Below, one piece after another: positions 32,197 through 40,757 of a DNA stretch of 48,582 nt (its first letter is position 1; each line of letters opens with the position of its first letter). The stretch is from Legionella moravica DSM 19234. GTDB lineage: Bacteria; Pseudomonadota; Gammaproteobacteria; Legionellales; Legionellaceae. Made by a program: the position numbers and the translations under genes. The DNA lies in contig NZ_AUHS01000028.1 in assembly GCF_000423305.1 (NCBI RefSeq), forward strand, positions 1-48,582. The letters are read 5' to 3'. The notes under the pieces are model-generated. The model saw only the letters and a list, made by a program, of their open reading frames with translations, made no database searches and was not told the DNA's origin.

Positions 32197-32685
32197 ATGG
32201 CCGGGCATTCGTTTTTTTCTCAACTCAATGCAACATGGGATGAATATTCTTCTTTAAGAAATAAATATTCAGACGCGATCCCTATTCCACAAAAAAGTTA
32301 TTTTAACCGTATTCGGTCTATAGACGAATTCGCAACTTTAGCAGTTCGACCGATTGAGAAACCATTGTGGCTGGGTATTCATACCTTGAGCTTTTTATTA
32401 AAAGCGGTACTTTCCCTTGCTGTATCTGTTATTTTAGCACCCTGCGCTTTGGCATTGGTCATTATTGCCCCTACATCCGACTTAAGCAAAGCCACCAGCG
32501 AAACCTTCAAACTGGCAGCAACGCATGCACTGGTTTCAACAGGAATGGCCACCTTGGCCCTGTTTTCAACCGCCCTTGCTTTAATGTTGAATCCTCTTTA
32601 CCTGGTCACTCGTGCCGCATCAACTGTTGTCGACAGCCTCAACACAACTACTGAAACGAGTTGTGGATTCAGCCTGACCCGATAA
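32197..32685 (+). CDS. small membrane protein, paralogue of 19634-20113
   Basis: A 162-residue protein. Polar N-terminus (MAGHSFFSQLNATWDEYSSL, then RIRSIDEFATLAVRPIE), then two hydrophobic blocks (GIHTLSFLLKAVLSLAVSVI and ATHALVSTGMATLALFSTAL) and a tail NPLYLVTRAASTVVDSLN. Order and several motifs match the protein at 19634-20113, so I treat them as a Legionella family. GGAG precedes the ATG. No enzyme motif. Possibly a membrane-associated effector. Confidence 0.65.
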   Translation: MAGHSFFSQLNATWDEYSSLRNKYSDAIPIPQKSYFNRIRSIDEFATLAVRPIEKPLWLGIHTLSFLLKAVLSLAVSVILAPCALALVIIAPTSDLSKATSETFKLAATHALVSTGMATLALFSTALALMLNPLYLVTRAASTVVDSLNTTTETSCGFSLTR

Positions 32686-32695
32686 TCAAATTTTA

Positions 32696-32717
32696 AGCCG
32701 AAACACTCGTTTCGGCT
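32696..32717. terminator. 9-bp hairpin
   Basis: AGCCGAAAC, loop ACTC, GTTTCGGCT: a perfect stem 10 bases after the stop. A T-rich stretch (CTCTTCCTTTT) follows after a short gap. Confidence 0.6.
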
Positions 32718-32827
32718 CCACTCTTCCTTTTAAGATATATGATTTAAAATGATTTTTCTTATGAACTGCATTAAAGTAACCAAAGAATCAATATCGATAT
32801 ACAACACAATCAATACAGGAAGGAATC

Positions 32828-33937
32828 ATGCGAGTAAAAGCAGCAATAGCATTTGCAGCAGGTGAGCCACTTGAACTAGAAATGGTTGATCTGGAAGGAC
32901 CGCGAGATACTGAAGTTTTAGTAGAAATTAAAGCAACCGGAATTTGTCATACCGACCGTTATACTCTGTCAGGGCAGGATCCCGAAGGACTCTTTCCAGC
33001 TATTCTGGGGCATGAAGGAGCCGGGGTAGTCGTTGAAACAGGAAAAAAGGTAACCAGCCTGAAACCTGGCGATCATGTTATACCGCTTTATACACCTGAA
33101 TGCAGGCAATGCGAATACTGCCTCTCCCAAAAAACCAATTTATGCCAGGCCATTCGCAACACTCAGAGCCGGGGCGTCATGCCCGATGGAACGTCTCGAT
33201 TTAGTCTGAATGGCAAAACCATTCATCATTACATGGGAACATCAACCTTTGCCAATTATACGGTTCTGCCAGAAATTGCTCTGGCAAAAATTCGTAACGA
33301 CGCGCCATTTAATAAAGTATGTTACATCGGCTGTGGAGTCACTACAGGCCTTGGAGCCGTGTTGTTTAATGCCAAAGTTGAAGCAGGAAGCCGAGTCATT
33401 GTATTTGGATTAGGTGGCATTGGTCTTAATGTAATTCAGGGAGCACGCATGGTGGGCGCGCGGCAAATAATTGGCGTAGATAAAAACCCTGATCGTAAAG
33501 GGCTTGCAACACAACTGGGAATGACTGATTTTGTCAATCCAAACGACGTACATGGTGATTTGGTTGGGCATTTGGTTGAATTAACCCAAGGTGGCGCTGA
33601 TTACACCTTCGAATGCATTGGTAACGTAGACATCATGCGCCAGGCCTTAGAGTGCTGCCATAAAGGTTGGGGCGTTTCAACCATTATCGGTGTTGCCCCA
33701 GGCGGCCATGAAATCTCAACTCGCCCTTTCCAATTAGTTACAGGCAGAGTTTGGCAAGGATCCGCTTTTGGAGGAGCGCGTGGACGAACTGATGTGCCTA
33801 AAATTGTTGATTGGTATATGGAAGGACGAATTAATATTGATGATCTGATTACTTATGAGTTACCTTTTGATCAAATCAATGAAGGCTTCGAATTAATGCA
33901 CAGAGGATTAAGCATTCGCACTGTGCTTAACTATTAA
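32828..33937 (+). CDS. frmA: class III alcohol dehydrogenase / S-(hydroxymethyl)glutathione dehydrogenase
   Basis: A 369-residue zinc- and NAD-dependent alcohol dehydrogenase of the glutathione-dependent formaldehyde dehydrogenase class. Catalytic zinc ligands Cys40 and His62 (GICHTD, GHEGAG) and the later Cys in GCGVTTG; structural zinc Cys92, 95, 98 and 106 (ECRQCEYCLSQKTNLC). Cofactor fold at GLGGIGLNVIQGAR, followed by GVDKNPDRK with the NAD-type Asp. The segment MGTSTFANYTVL is typical of class III. It oxidises S-(hydroxymethyl)glutathione and reduces S-nitrosoglutathione. Strong GGAAGGA site. No frmB or frmR next to it. Confidence 0.92.
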   Translation: MRVKAAIAFAAGEPLELEMVDLEGPRDTEVLVEIKATGICHTDRYTLSGQDPEGLFPAILGHEGAGVVVETGKKVTSLKPGDHVIPLYTPECRQCEYCLSQKTNLCQAIRNTQSRGVMPDGTSRFSLNGKTIHHYMGTSTFANYTVLPEIALAKIRNDAPFNKVCYIGCGVTTGLGAVLFNAKVEAGSRVIVFGLGGIGLNVIQGARMVGARQIIGVDKNPDRKGLATQLGMTDFVNPNDVHGDLVGHLVELTQGGADYTFECIGNVDIMRQALECCHKGWGVSTIIGVAPGGHEISTRPFQLVTGRVWQGSAFGGARGRTDVPKIVDWYMEGRINIDDLITYELPFDQINEGFELMHRGLSIRTVLNY

Positions 33938-33951
33938 AAAGCGGTTTGCTG

Positions 33952-33990
33952 TTGCATGCAGTACAACTGCATGCAAAATCATTTTTACCC
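33952..33990 (+). terminator. 11-bp perfect hairpin terminator
   Basis: TTGCATGCAGT (33952-33962), loop ACA, ACTGCATGCAA (33966-33976), followed by AATCATTTTT. It is placed just after the dehydrogenase gene. Confidence 0.72.
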
Positions 33991-34028
33991 TGCTTACTCA
34001 TCAAGTTTATCGCCTTATTAACTCAACG

Positions 34029-34052
34029 AATCGGAACACTATAGTTCCGATT
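34029..34052 (-). terminator. 9-bp hairpin at the truD end
   Basis: AATCGGAAC (34029-34037), loop ACTATA, GTTCCGATT (34044-34052) overlaps the truD stop codon. There is no T-run, so it is a possible transcript-end hairpin only. Confidence 0.45.
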
Positions 34053-35070
34053 AGTACTGCGCCAACTCACGCAATACACAGGTAGCATATGCTCCTGCTG
34101 GCAATGTAAACGATAATTCAGCAACAGAATCTTGAATTGAATAATTGCATTGCTCAATATGAAGGATGTTAGAGCGCCAAGCCTCTTCCAAGCCATTCCG
34201 CTCCAATCCAGCCAACCACTCACTCCAATCTGAAAACACTTCGTTAATCAACTCACGAGCCCTTCCCTGCACCATGGGTTTGCCCTTACCTGGTAATGGG
34301 CTTGCCGGAGCAATGTCCTTATCCTTAACTCGATTTAATAACTGTTCATCCACCTCATCAATAACAAAAATACTGTTTGATCCTCTGAGTTGAATCACAT
34401 CGCCTGGCTGAGGGACATTCCAGGTTAAATCGAGCACTCTTCGGGACAAGACTAAATTATAAAGCCATGAACGGGCAGCAGAACAATAGATTCCCTTTAA
34501 AAATCGATCTTTAACTTTTCGTCCCTGTACCAGCATTTCTTCTGCTTTTATCAGGTTTCCACCCTCGCGGCCAAACCGCTGCTCCCCAAAATAATTAGGA
34601 ACGCCTGTCGTTTTAACAAGCTCCACTCGATCCGCTAAATCTTGTTCATTGGAGACATCCCTCAATCTCATGACAAATTGATTGCCAGCTAAATAACCCG
34701 GCCTAAGTTTTTTATTATGGCGCGTGCATTCTAAAACCCGCCATCCCGGTGCCTCAAGTGTTTCAATACCAGGAATAGTCTCACCAGGAGCATGAATGCT
34801 TAACCACTGAGTAGCTAAAGCCTGACGATCTTTTAAGCCCGCATAACTGATCAGTTTTATCGGTTTATTAATCAACCGACCCAAAGATTTAACTACCTCT
34901 TCGGTAGTTAAACCTCTTTTTTCTATACGAATCAGAATGTGCTCGCCTTCACCACTAAACTGTCCCTCAAAATACTCATTAACCTGAAAATCTTCAGGAG
35001 CCAATTTAAAACTGACCGTAGATTTTGGAATACCGTGTATACGTGGCCAATCAAGAGAATACATCAACAA
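34051..35070 (-). CDS. truD: tRNA pseudouridine(13) synthase TruD
   Basis: A 339-residue TruD of normal length. Motifs are APEDFQVNE, then the catalytic Asp81 in [14 protein letters not shown], then [26 protein letters not shown] and [14 protein letters not shown] ([10 protein letters not shown]). It modifies U13 in tRNA-Glu and a few mRNAs. The TruD insertion domain is present in the middle. Start ATG 35070 or 35064. It probably forms its own unit here, without the usual ispF/surE neighbours. Confidence 0.93.
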   Translation of the reverse strand: MLMYSLDWPRIHGIPKSTVSFKLAPEDFQVNEYFEGQFSGEGEHILIRIEKRGLTTEEVVKSLGRLINKPIKLISYAGLKDRQALATQWLSIHAPGETIPGIETLEAPGWRVLECTRHNKKLRPGYLAGNQFVMRLRDVSNEQDLADRVELVKTTGVPNYFGEQRFGREGGNLIKAEEMLVQGRKVKDRFLKGIYCSAARSWLYNLVLSRRVLDLTWNVPQPGDVIQLRGSNSIFVIDEVDEQLLNRVKDKDIAPASPLPGKGKPMVQGRARELINEVFSDWSEWLAGLERNGLEEAWRSNILHIEQCNYSIQDSVAELSFTLPAGAYATCVLRELAQY

Positions 35071-35221
35071 ATTCCTTGGAAAACCGTGGCCAGATCAGCG
35101 TTTATCGATCAATGGCCTACGAATGGGTGAGAATAAAACATGTGAGAGTATATCATGAGAAATGGATTCGATTAAAACACTGTGATTTTATCCTCTGCTG
35201 ATAGAATCCCATGTTCTTGAT

Positions 35222-38152
35222 CTATTCATTAATTAAATACAATAAAAATTTATCACTGGTCATTTCTTTTGAGAAATACCAACCTTGAACCAAATCACAG
35301 TGAAGAGTTCGAATCAAGTCTAATTGTTCCTCAGTTTCTATCCCCTCTGCAATGACCTCTAATTTTAAATTTTTGGACAGGGCAATAATACTGCTCACCA
35401 AATTCATATCATTATTATTGGTATTAATACTCTGAATAAAAACGCGATCAATTTTTAAGCTTTTGACCGGATAGGAGCGGATGTACTCCAGTGCAGAATA
35501 GCTCATACCAAAATCATCCAGAGAACAATGAATATTCATTTTATTTAACTGATTTAAATGAGACAAAATTATTTTGTCGTCATCATTAAAGGCAGATTCT
35601 GTGATCTCGAAAATTAAAGACTCGGGATGTACTTCCGCTTCGTTTAAAATGGACTTAAGTTGTTCTATAAAATCTCTTTGTTTTAACTGGACAGGTGAAA
35701 TATTGACCGCAACCTTTATGTTTCTCCCTGTAATTAATTGCCATTCTTTAATTTGTGAACACACTCTTTTGAGTATCCAATACCCCAGTGGAATGATTAG
35801 ACCCGTTTCTTCTGCTATAGGAATAATTTGTTCTGGAGTAATCGACCCCAATGACTGACTATTCCATCTTAATAAAGCTTCTGCTGCTATGATTTTATTT
35901 TCTTTAGTATCAATAATAGGCTGATAGCATAAATAAAACTCGTTACGAGCCAGTACCTGGGGTAATTCGGCCTTGATGCTAAGATAATGAGTCGCCGTAT
36001 CCGTCATAGTGTTAGCAAAGACTGTCCAATTGTTCTTTCCTTTCATTTTGCTTTGATACATCGCAGCATCTGCATTACGCATTAGTGTTTTCGCATCGAT
36101 TCCATGATCAGGATAAATGGCAATTCCAATACTGAACGAAATATATAACTCCAGCGATTCAATTTTAAAGGGACACAAACAAATTTCCCGACATTTCAGG
36201 ACAATACGCTCCGCATCAGAGATATTATTTATATTTTCCAATAGCAGCATAAACTCATCACCGCCCAAACGGGCAATTGTATCGGTCTGTCGGATGACAG
36301 AGAGGTATCGAGCTGATAATGCCTTTAACAGCATATCTCCTGCAGCATGCCCCATGGAGTCATTAATCTGCTTAAAATCATCCAGATCAAGAAACAGCAC
36401 TGCCAGTTTTTTCTCACTCGCATAGGCCTTTGAAATAGCACGCTCTAATTTCCTAACGCCATAAGAGCGATTGGGTAAATTGGTTAAATGATCGTAAGTT
36501 GCCTGATGTTTCAGCATTTCCTCATAACTTTTTTTCTGAGACACATCTTCCATAACAGCTAAATAGTGGGTTGTCTCCTCATTGTCATTGCGAAGTGGGG
36601 ATATAATTGCGGATACCCAAAAATCTTCCCCCTTTTTATTTCGATTGAGCAGCTCACCTCGCCATTCTTCCCCTTTGATTAATTGATTCCACATTGACTC
36701 ATAGACTTCTACTGGAGTTTTACCTGACTGGAGTATCCTTGTATTTTTTCCCAAAAGCTCATCAGCACAATATCCTGTCTGCTCGAGCACTTTGGCATTG
36801 ACGTATTCAATAGCCCCGGATTTATCAGTAATCATTACTAATACAGGAGTTTGTTCCAGAGCACGGGTTAGTTTCCTGATGGTATCCTCTGAGCTTTTTC
36901 TGGCAGAAATGTCTCTTGCGATAGCCAAAACCAGCTTTTCACCAGTGGCATTAAAAATACCCAGGCGAACATCAACGGGGAACGAAGTTCCATCCTTTCT
37001 TTTATGGCGTCCTTCAAAGGTGATGGGACCGTTTTGTAAATCCAGCCAAATTTGGTTCAATGCCGCTTGTGTCGCACCAATTTCGATATCCCAAACAGAT
37101 AAAGTACAAATCTCTTCCCTCGTATAGCCTAATGACTGACAAGCAGCACTGTTTGTTTCTACAAAATGTCCACTTAAATCATGAATAAAAATGGCATCCG
37201 CAGCAGCATTCATCAAGTTTCGGTATCGTTCCTCACTTATCTTCAACTGATTAATCTGCTTAATCTGCTCTGTAATATCTTGTTTTATAGCTATATGCTG
37301 GACGACTTTGCCAACATCATTAAGCACAGGAACTATGGTTGTTTTAGCAATCCAATCGCTGCCGTCTTTTTTTCGTGATTGAATTTGGCCTTTCCAAATC
37401 GCCCCAGAGTCTAACTGAGCCTTTATCTGTTCAAATAATGTGATATCTTCTATAGGCGAACGTAATAAAGACGATACGGATTTATTAAGTGCCTCAGCAG
37501 CATCGTACAATGTAATGTGTTCAAAAGCAGGATTTACATATTGTATCACTGCTTCTTCATTGGTTATTTCTATAATGTCACCCGCCTTTTCCAGGATAGT
37601 ATTCAGTATTTTTTCTCTTTGTTTAACGTTCATTTTCGAAAAAGTAAGAGCACACACTCCTAATATATCTTTAAGAAACGGGGTCACCAAGGCTAAATAA
37701 TGGGCAGGTGAATTAAACCAAATACTAATACAAATCAGTTCATGCTGTGTTTTTTCTAAACAAACATCAATGCGGTTCGTTACATTATCCAGCCGCCGAT
37801 GGTTAAGTCTGACTTTTTTGATTTTTAAAAGCGAACTGGTTGCCAATTTCACTGGGGCCTGTCGCAACTCTTTTTGAATATCGAAATCAGAACCGTAAAA
37901 GGCAAGGGGATTAATGGATTGGTGCACATCATACTGCCAGATGACGATTATATTATTTTTTAACAGAGGATGTTGAATCAAGACACTAATAACCTGTTCA
38001 GCATAAGCAGGTAATGACATGTCATTATGACTGATGTGGATCAATTGACTGATCAGCTCACGCTCGTATTTTTTCACACTTAAATAATCGTCATGGCTCT
38101 TTGGATGACTTAAATGAATCGCTAAAAGAGAGTTTATTTCTTTATTAGTCAT
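35222..38152 (-). CDS. PAS-GGDEF-EAL cyclic-di-GMP signalling protein
   Basis: A 976-residue soluble sensor-enzyme. Residues 1-185 form a GAF-like domain. Three PAS domains lie at about 190-295 (GDIIEITNEEAVIQYVNPAF), 305-420 (ADAIFIHDLSGHFVETNSAA) and 425-545 (VLVMITDKSGAIEYVNAKVL), with PAC parts. The GGDEF domain at about 555-715 has an intact RLGGDEF. The EAL domain at about 730-970 has EALLRW, FEITESAF, DDFGMSYSALEYI and KIDRVF; the usual DDFGTGYS is altered to DDFGMSYS, but the acidic metal ligands remain. It may both make and degrade c-di-GMP. No membrane segments. Monocistronic. Confidence 0.9.
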   Translation of the reverse strand: MTNKEINSLLAIHLSHPKSHDDYLSVKKYERELISQLIHISHNDMSLPAYAEQVISVLIQHPLLKNNIIVIWQYDVHQSINPLAFYGSDFDIQKELRQAPVKLATSSLLKIKKVRLNHRRLDNVTNRIDVCLEKTQHELICISIWFNSPAHYLALVTPFLKDILGVCALTFSKMNVKQREKILNTILEKAGDIIEITNEEAVIQYVNPAFEHITLYDAAEALNKSVSSLLRSPIEDITLFEQIKAQLDSGAIWKGQIQSRKKDGSDWIAKTTIVPVLNDVGKVVQHIAIKQDITEQIKQINQLKISEERYRNLMNAAADAIFIHDLSGHFVETNSAACQSLGYTREEICTLSVWDIEIGATQAALNQIWLDLQNGPITFEGRHKRKDGTSFPVDVRLGIFNATGEKLVLAIARDISARKSSEDTIRKLTRALEQTPVLVMITDKSGAIEYVNAKVLEQTGYCADELLGKNTRILQSGKTPVEVYESMWNQLIKGEEWRGELLNRNKKGEDFWVSAIISPLRNDNEETTHYLAVMEDVSQKKSYEEMLKHQATYDHLTNLPNRSYGVRKLERAISKAYASEKKLAVLFLDLDDFKQINDSMGHAAGDMLLKALSARYLSVIRQTDTIARLGGDEFMLLLENINNISDAERIVLKCREICLCPFKIESLELYISFSIGIAIYPDHGIDAKTLMRNADAAMYQSKMKGKNNWTVFANTMTDTATHYLSIKAELPQVLARNEFYLCYQPIIDTKENKIIAAEALLRWNSQSLGSITPEQIIPIAEETGLIIPLGYWILKRVCSQIKEWQLITGRNIKVAVNISPVQLKQRDFIEQLKSILNEAEVHPESLIFEITESAFNDDDKIILSHLNQLNKMNIHCSLDDFGMSYSALEYIRSYPVKSLKIDRVFIQSINTNNNDMNLVSSIIALSKNLKLEVIAEGIETEEQLDLIRTLHCDLVQGWYFSKEMTSDKFLLYLINE

Positions 38153-38329
38153 TCAAAACCCGCACACAAAGACCAAATATAATACATTAAGTTTAGGCTC
38201 TTATTCTCCATTAAGCAAAATAAACTTATTTCATATTTCATCAGACACTCATCGAATTACACCGTCACTATAAATTGAATGATCATTTTTGGTATATGCT
38301 TAATAGAGGCTTCAACGAAGGAAGTTATT

Positions 38330-39604
38330 ATGAGTTTTAAAAACAAGGTGGCCATAATCAATAGCTCCAGAACTCCATTTGTTAAATCCCAAACGCTCTA
38401 TCTGGGCAAATCAAATCAAGATTTACTGGGTGCTGCTTTGGCTGATTTAATACATAAGACGAAACTACAAGGCCAAATATTAGGCGATGTCATCGCTGGT
38501 GCAGTGATAAATCATCCGTTTGACTGGAATCTTGCTCGAGAGGCGGTATTAGGAAGCGAATTATCTCCAGAGACCCCAGGACTAACAATACAACGCGCCT
38601 GTGGAACAGGATTGGAAGCGGTGAATCTTATTGGATTAAAAATCGCCAGCGGCCAAATCAGTGCCGGTATAGGAGGAGGCACCGATACGAATTCAGACAT
38701 CCCCTTAATTGGTCAACGAGAATTAACTCATTTTCTAATTAAATTAAAACAAGCTAAACGCATTACGGAAAAACTGGTCGCACTTAAGTCATTCAGGCTC
38801 AGCATGTTAAAGCCCCAGCTCCCCGAAGTAAGAGAACCACGAACCGGTTTGTCTATGGGAGAGCATTGTGAGTTGATGGTAAAAGAATGGAATATTTCCC
38901 GCGCAGCACAAGATGAACTGGCCCTGCTATCCCATAAAAACGCTGCGCAAGCTTATGATGAAGGTTTTTTTAATGATTTAATCACCAGTATCGATGGACT
39001 AAATCGAGATACCATTACTCGTAAAGACACAACCTTGCAAAAGCTGGCACATTTAAAGCCAGCCTTTGATCGCTCAGACAAAGGAAGCCTGACAGCAGGA
39101 AACTCAACCCCACTGACTGACGGCGCATCCGTTGTTTTATTAAGCTCACCTGAATGGGCAAAAGCCCGTCAATTAGAGGTACAGGCCTATTTTGTGGATT
39201 GCGAAGTCGCTGCTGTTGATTTTGTGCATGGAGCTGGATTGTTAATGGCTCCCACCATTGCAGTGAGCCGCTTGTTAGAAAGAAACAAGCTACGCCTGCA
39301 AGATTTTGATTATTATGAAATTCATGAAGCTTTTGCTGGTCAGGTACTTTGTACGTTAAAAGCCTGGGAATCAGAAGAATATTGCAATAACATCCTAGGA
39401 CGCAAATCCGCACTGGGAAGTATTGATTTAAACCGATTAAATGTAAAAGGTGGAAGTCTTGCTTTAGGTCATCCTTTTGCGGCAACGGGTGGTCGAATCG
39501 TAGGATCTGCAGCTAAAATGCTTGCTCATAAAGGGAATGGCCGCGTTTTAATCAGCATCTGTACAGCAGGTGGCATGGGGGTAGCTGCGATTCTGGAGCG
39601 CTAG
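38330..39604 (+). CDS. acetyl-CoA C-acyltransferase (thiolase, FadI-like)
   Basis: A 424-residue thiolase. Acyl-binding Cys91 lies in IQRACGTGLEAVN; GGSLALGHPFAATGGR and ICTAGGMG hold the catalytic His and the second Cys. The length and ACGTG variant fit the FadI type. It cleaves 3-ketoacyl-CoA in beta-oxidation, or condenses acetyl-CoA. AAGGAAG sits 6 bases before ATG 38330 (the frame opens at 38279). No fadJ partner is next to it. Confidence 0.9.
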   Translation: MSFKNKVAIINSSRTPFVKSQTLYLGKSNQDLLGAALADLIHKTKLQGQILGDVIAGAVINHPFDWNLAREAVLGSELSPETPGLTIQRACGTGLEAVNLIGLKIASGQISAGIGGGTDTNSDIPLIGQRELTHFLIKLKQAKRITEKLVALKSFRLSMLKPQLPEVREPRTGLSMGEHCELMVKEWNISRAAQDELALLSHKNAAQAYDEGFFNDLITSIDGLNRDTITRKDTTLQKLAHLKPAFDRSDKGSLTAGNSTPLTDGASVVLLSSPEWAKARQLEVQAYFVDCEVAAVDFVHGAGLLMAPTIAVSRLLERNKLRLQDFDYYEIHEAFAGQVLCTLKAWESEEYCNNILGRKSALGSIDLNRLNVKGGSLALGHPFAATGGRIVGSAAKMLAHKGNGRVLISICTAGGMGVAAILER

Positions 39605-39630
39605 ATCGAAATCATCAATCACCAGTTCAG

Positions 39631-40530
39631 TTAGGTAGTCTTCAATCCACGCACCGGAACGTCCATATGATATACATAATGATTAATTATTTGCTCGGCC
39701 TGTTCGCTGGTTAATGGTTTCGTTATGGCACCTTCCATGAAATACTGCTCACAATCGTATTTTATTACATCGGCTTCATATCCCGTTAAAGCGATAATAG
39801 GAACATGATGATTCGTATCTTTTTCCATGTTACGTAATTGCTTGGCAACAACATATCCTGAAGTATCCTCCAGACCAATATCCATTAAAACTAAATCATA
39901 TTTACCAGGACCAAACAGCTTTAAAGCCTTATCTCCTGTCTCGGCAATATCGACCTGACAATTCAACGCAGTTAAAAGAGCCTTCTCAACATTTTGTGCG
40001 ATGACATTGTCTTCTATCATTAACACGTTAGGCAAGGATGTGGTTTTTGATGGTTTTTCTGAACTTAGCGATTTTTCTGCTTTGGACCTGGTTTGTTGTT
40101 CCTGAATTTTTAGTCCACTGATATCCGTTAATACAACCACCAAACCCACTACATTTTTATTTTCATCAAACATCGGTACACGATTGGTTTTAAAATAAAA
40201 ACTCTTTTGCTTGTCATTGAATATTGGCCTTTCTTCTACATTATAATGAGATTTGCCGGTAAATATGGCGTTCATATCCTTTAATTTTAGCTCCTCAATG
40301 CATTCGTCCTTCCAGCGAGCAAATTTTTTCATTTGCAAGTAGGGAGTTCCTTTAAAATCACGTAGTCCATTGAAACCTAATAATTGAACAAACCGATTAT
40401 TGCAACCCAATAAATTGCAATCCACATCAACCCAATAAACCATATCAGGAAGGCAATTCATAATATCCATGTAATATTGATGAATCTGTTCTACATCCTC
40501 TGGTTTTCCTTTCTGATGATTCCAAAACAT
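39631..40530 (-). CDS. PAS-receiver protein
   Basis: A 299-residue protein. PAS domain at about 20-145 (DMVYWVDVDCNLLGCNNRFV) with a PAC end VVLTDISGLK. Linker, then a CheY-like receiver at 165-290: MIEDN acidic pocket, phospho-Asp in DLVLMDIGLEDTSG, ALTGY and the conserved Lys in AITKPL. This order lacks a kinase core, so it resembles the rear half of a hybrid sensor or a stand-alone relay. The receiver should accept phosphate from a kinase elsewhere. Convergent with the thiolase gene. Confidence 0.85.
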   Translation of the reverse strand: MFWNHQKGKPEDVEQIHQYYMDIMNCLPDMVYWVDVDCNLLGCNNRFVQLLGFNGLRDFKGTPYLQMKKFARWKDECIEELKLKDMNAIFTGKSHYNVEERPIFNDKQKSFYFKTNRVPMFDENKNVVGLVVVLTDISGLKIQEQQTRSKAEKSLSSEKPSKTTSLPNVLMIEDNVIAQNVEKALLTALNCQVDIAETGDKALKLFGPGKYDLVLMDIGLEDTSGYVVAKQLRNMEKDTNHHVPIIALTGYEADVIKYDCEQYFMEGAITKPLTSEQAEQIINHYVYHMDVPVRGLKTT

Positions 40531-40757
40531 ATGGATTCTCTCTTCTTTTGTATTTTAAGAAAATTATAGTACATATTGATTAATTATGTTTCCCAGGATG
40601 GTCTTTTTCAAAAGCAATAAAACAAATACAGAGTGACCTTAAATTTTATTGCATGTTAATCAAGGAGTTAAATATGGAGAGGACTTTGCATTCCACATTG
40701 CAAATCCCGTTTTTCTTGACTTAATATAAAAATTCATTCGGTTAAAATACTGAGCTA

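Noticed and set aside
35300..35320. GTTCGAATC, resembling a tRNA T-arm
   Set aside because: It lies inside the GGDEF-EAL gene and has no matching acceptor or anticodon stems. No tRNA was found anywhere in the window.
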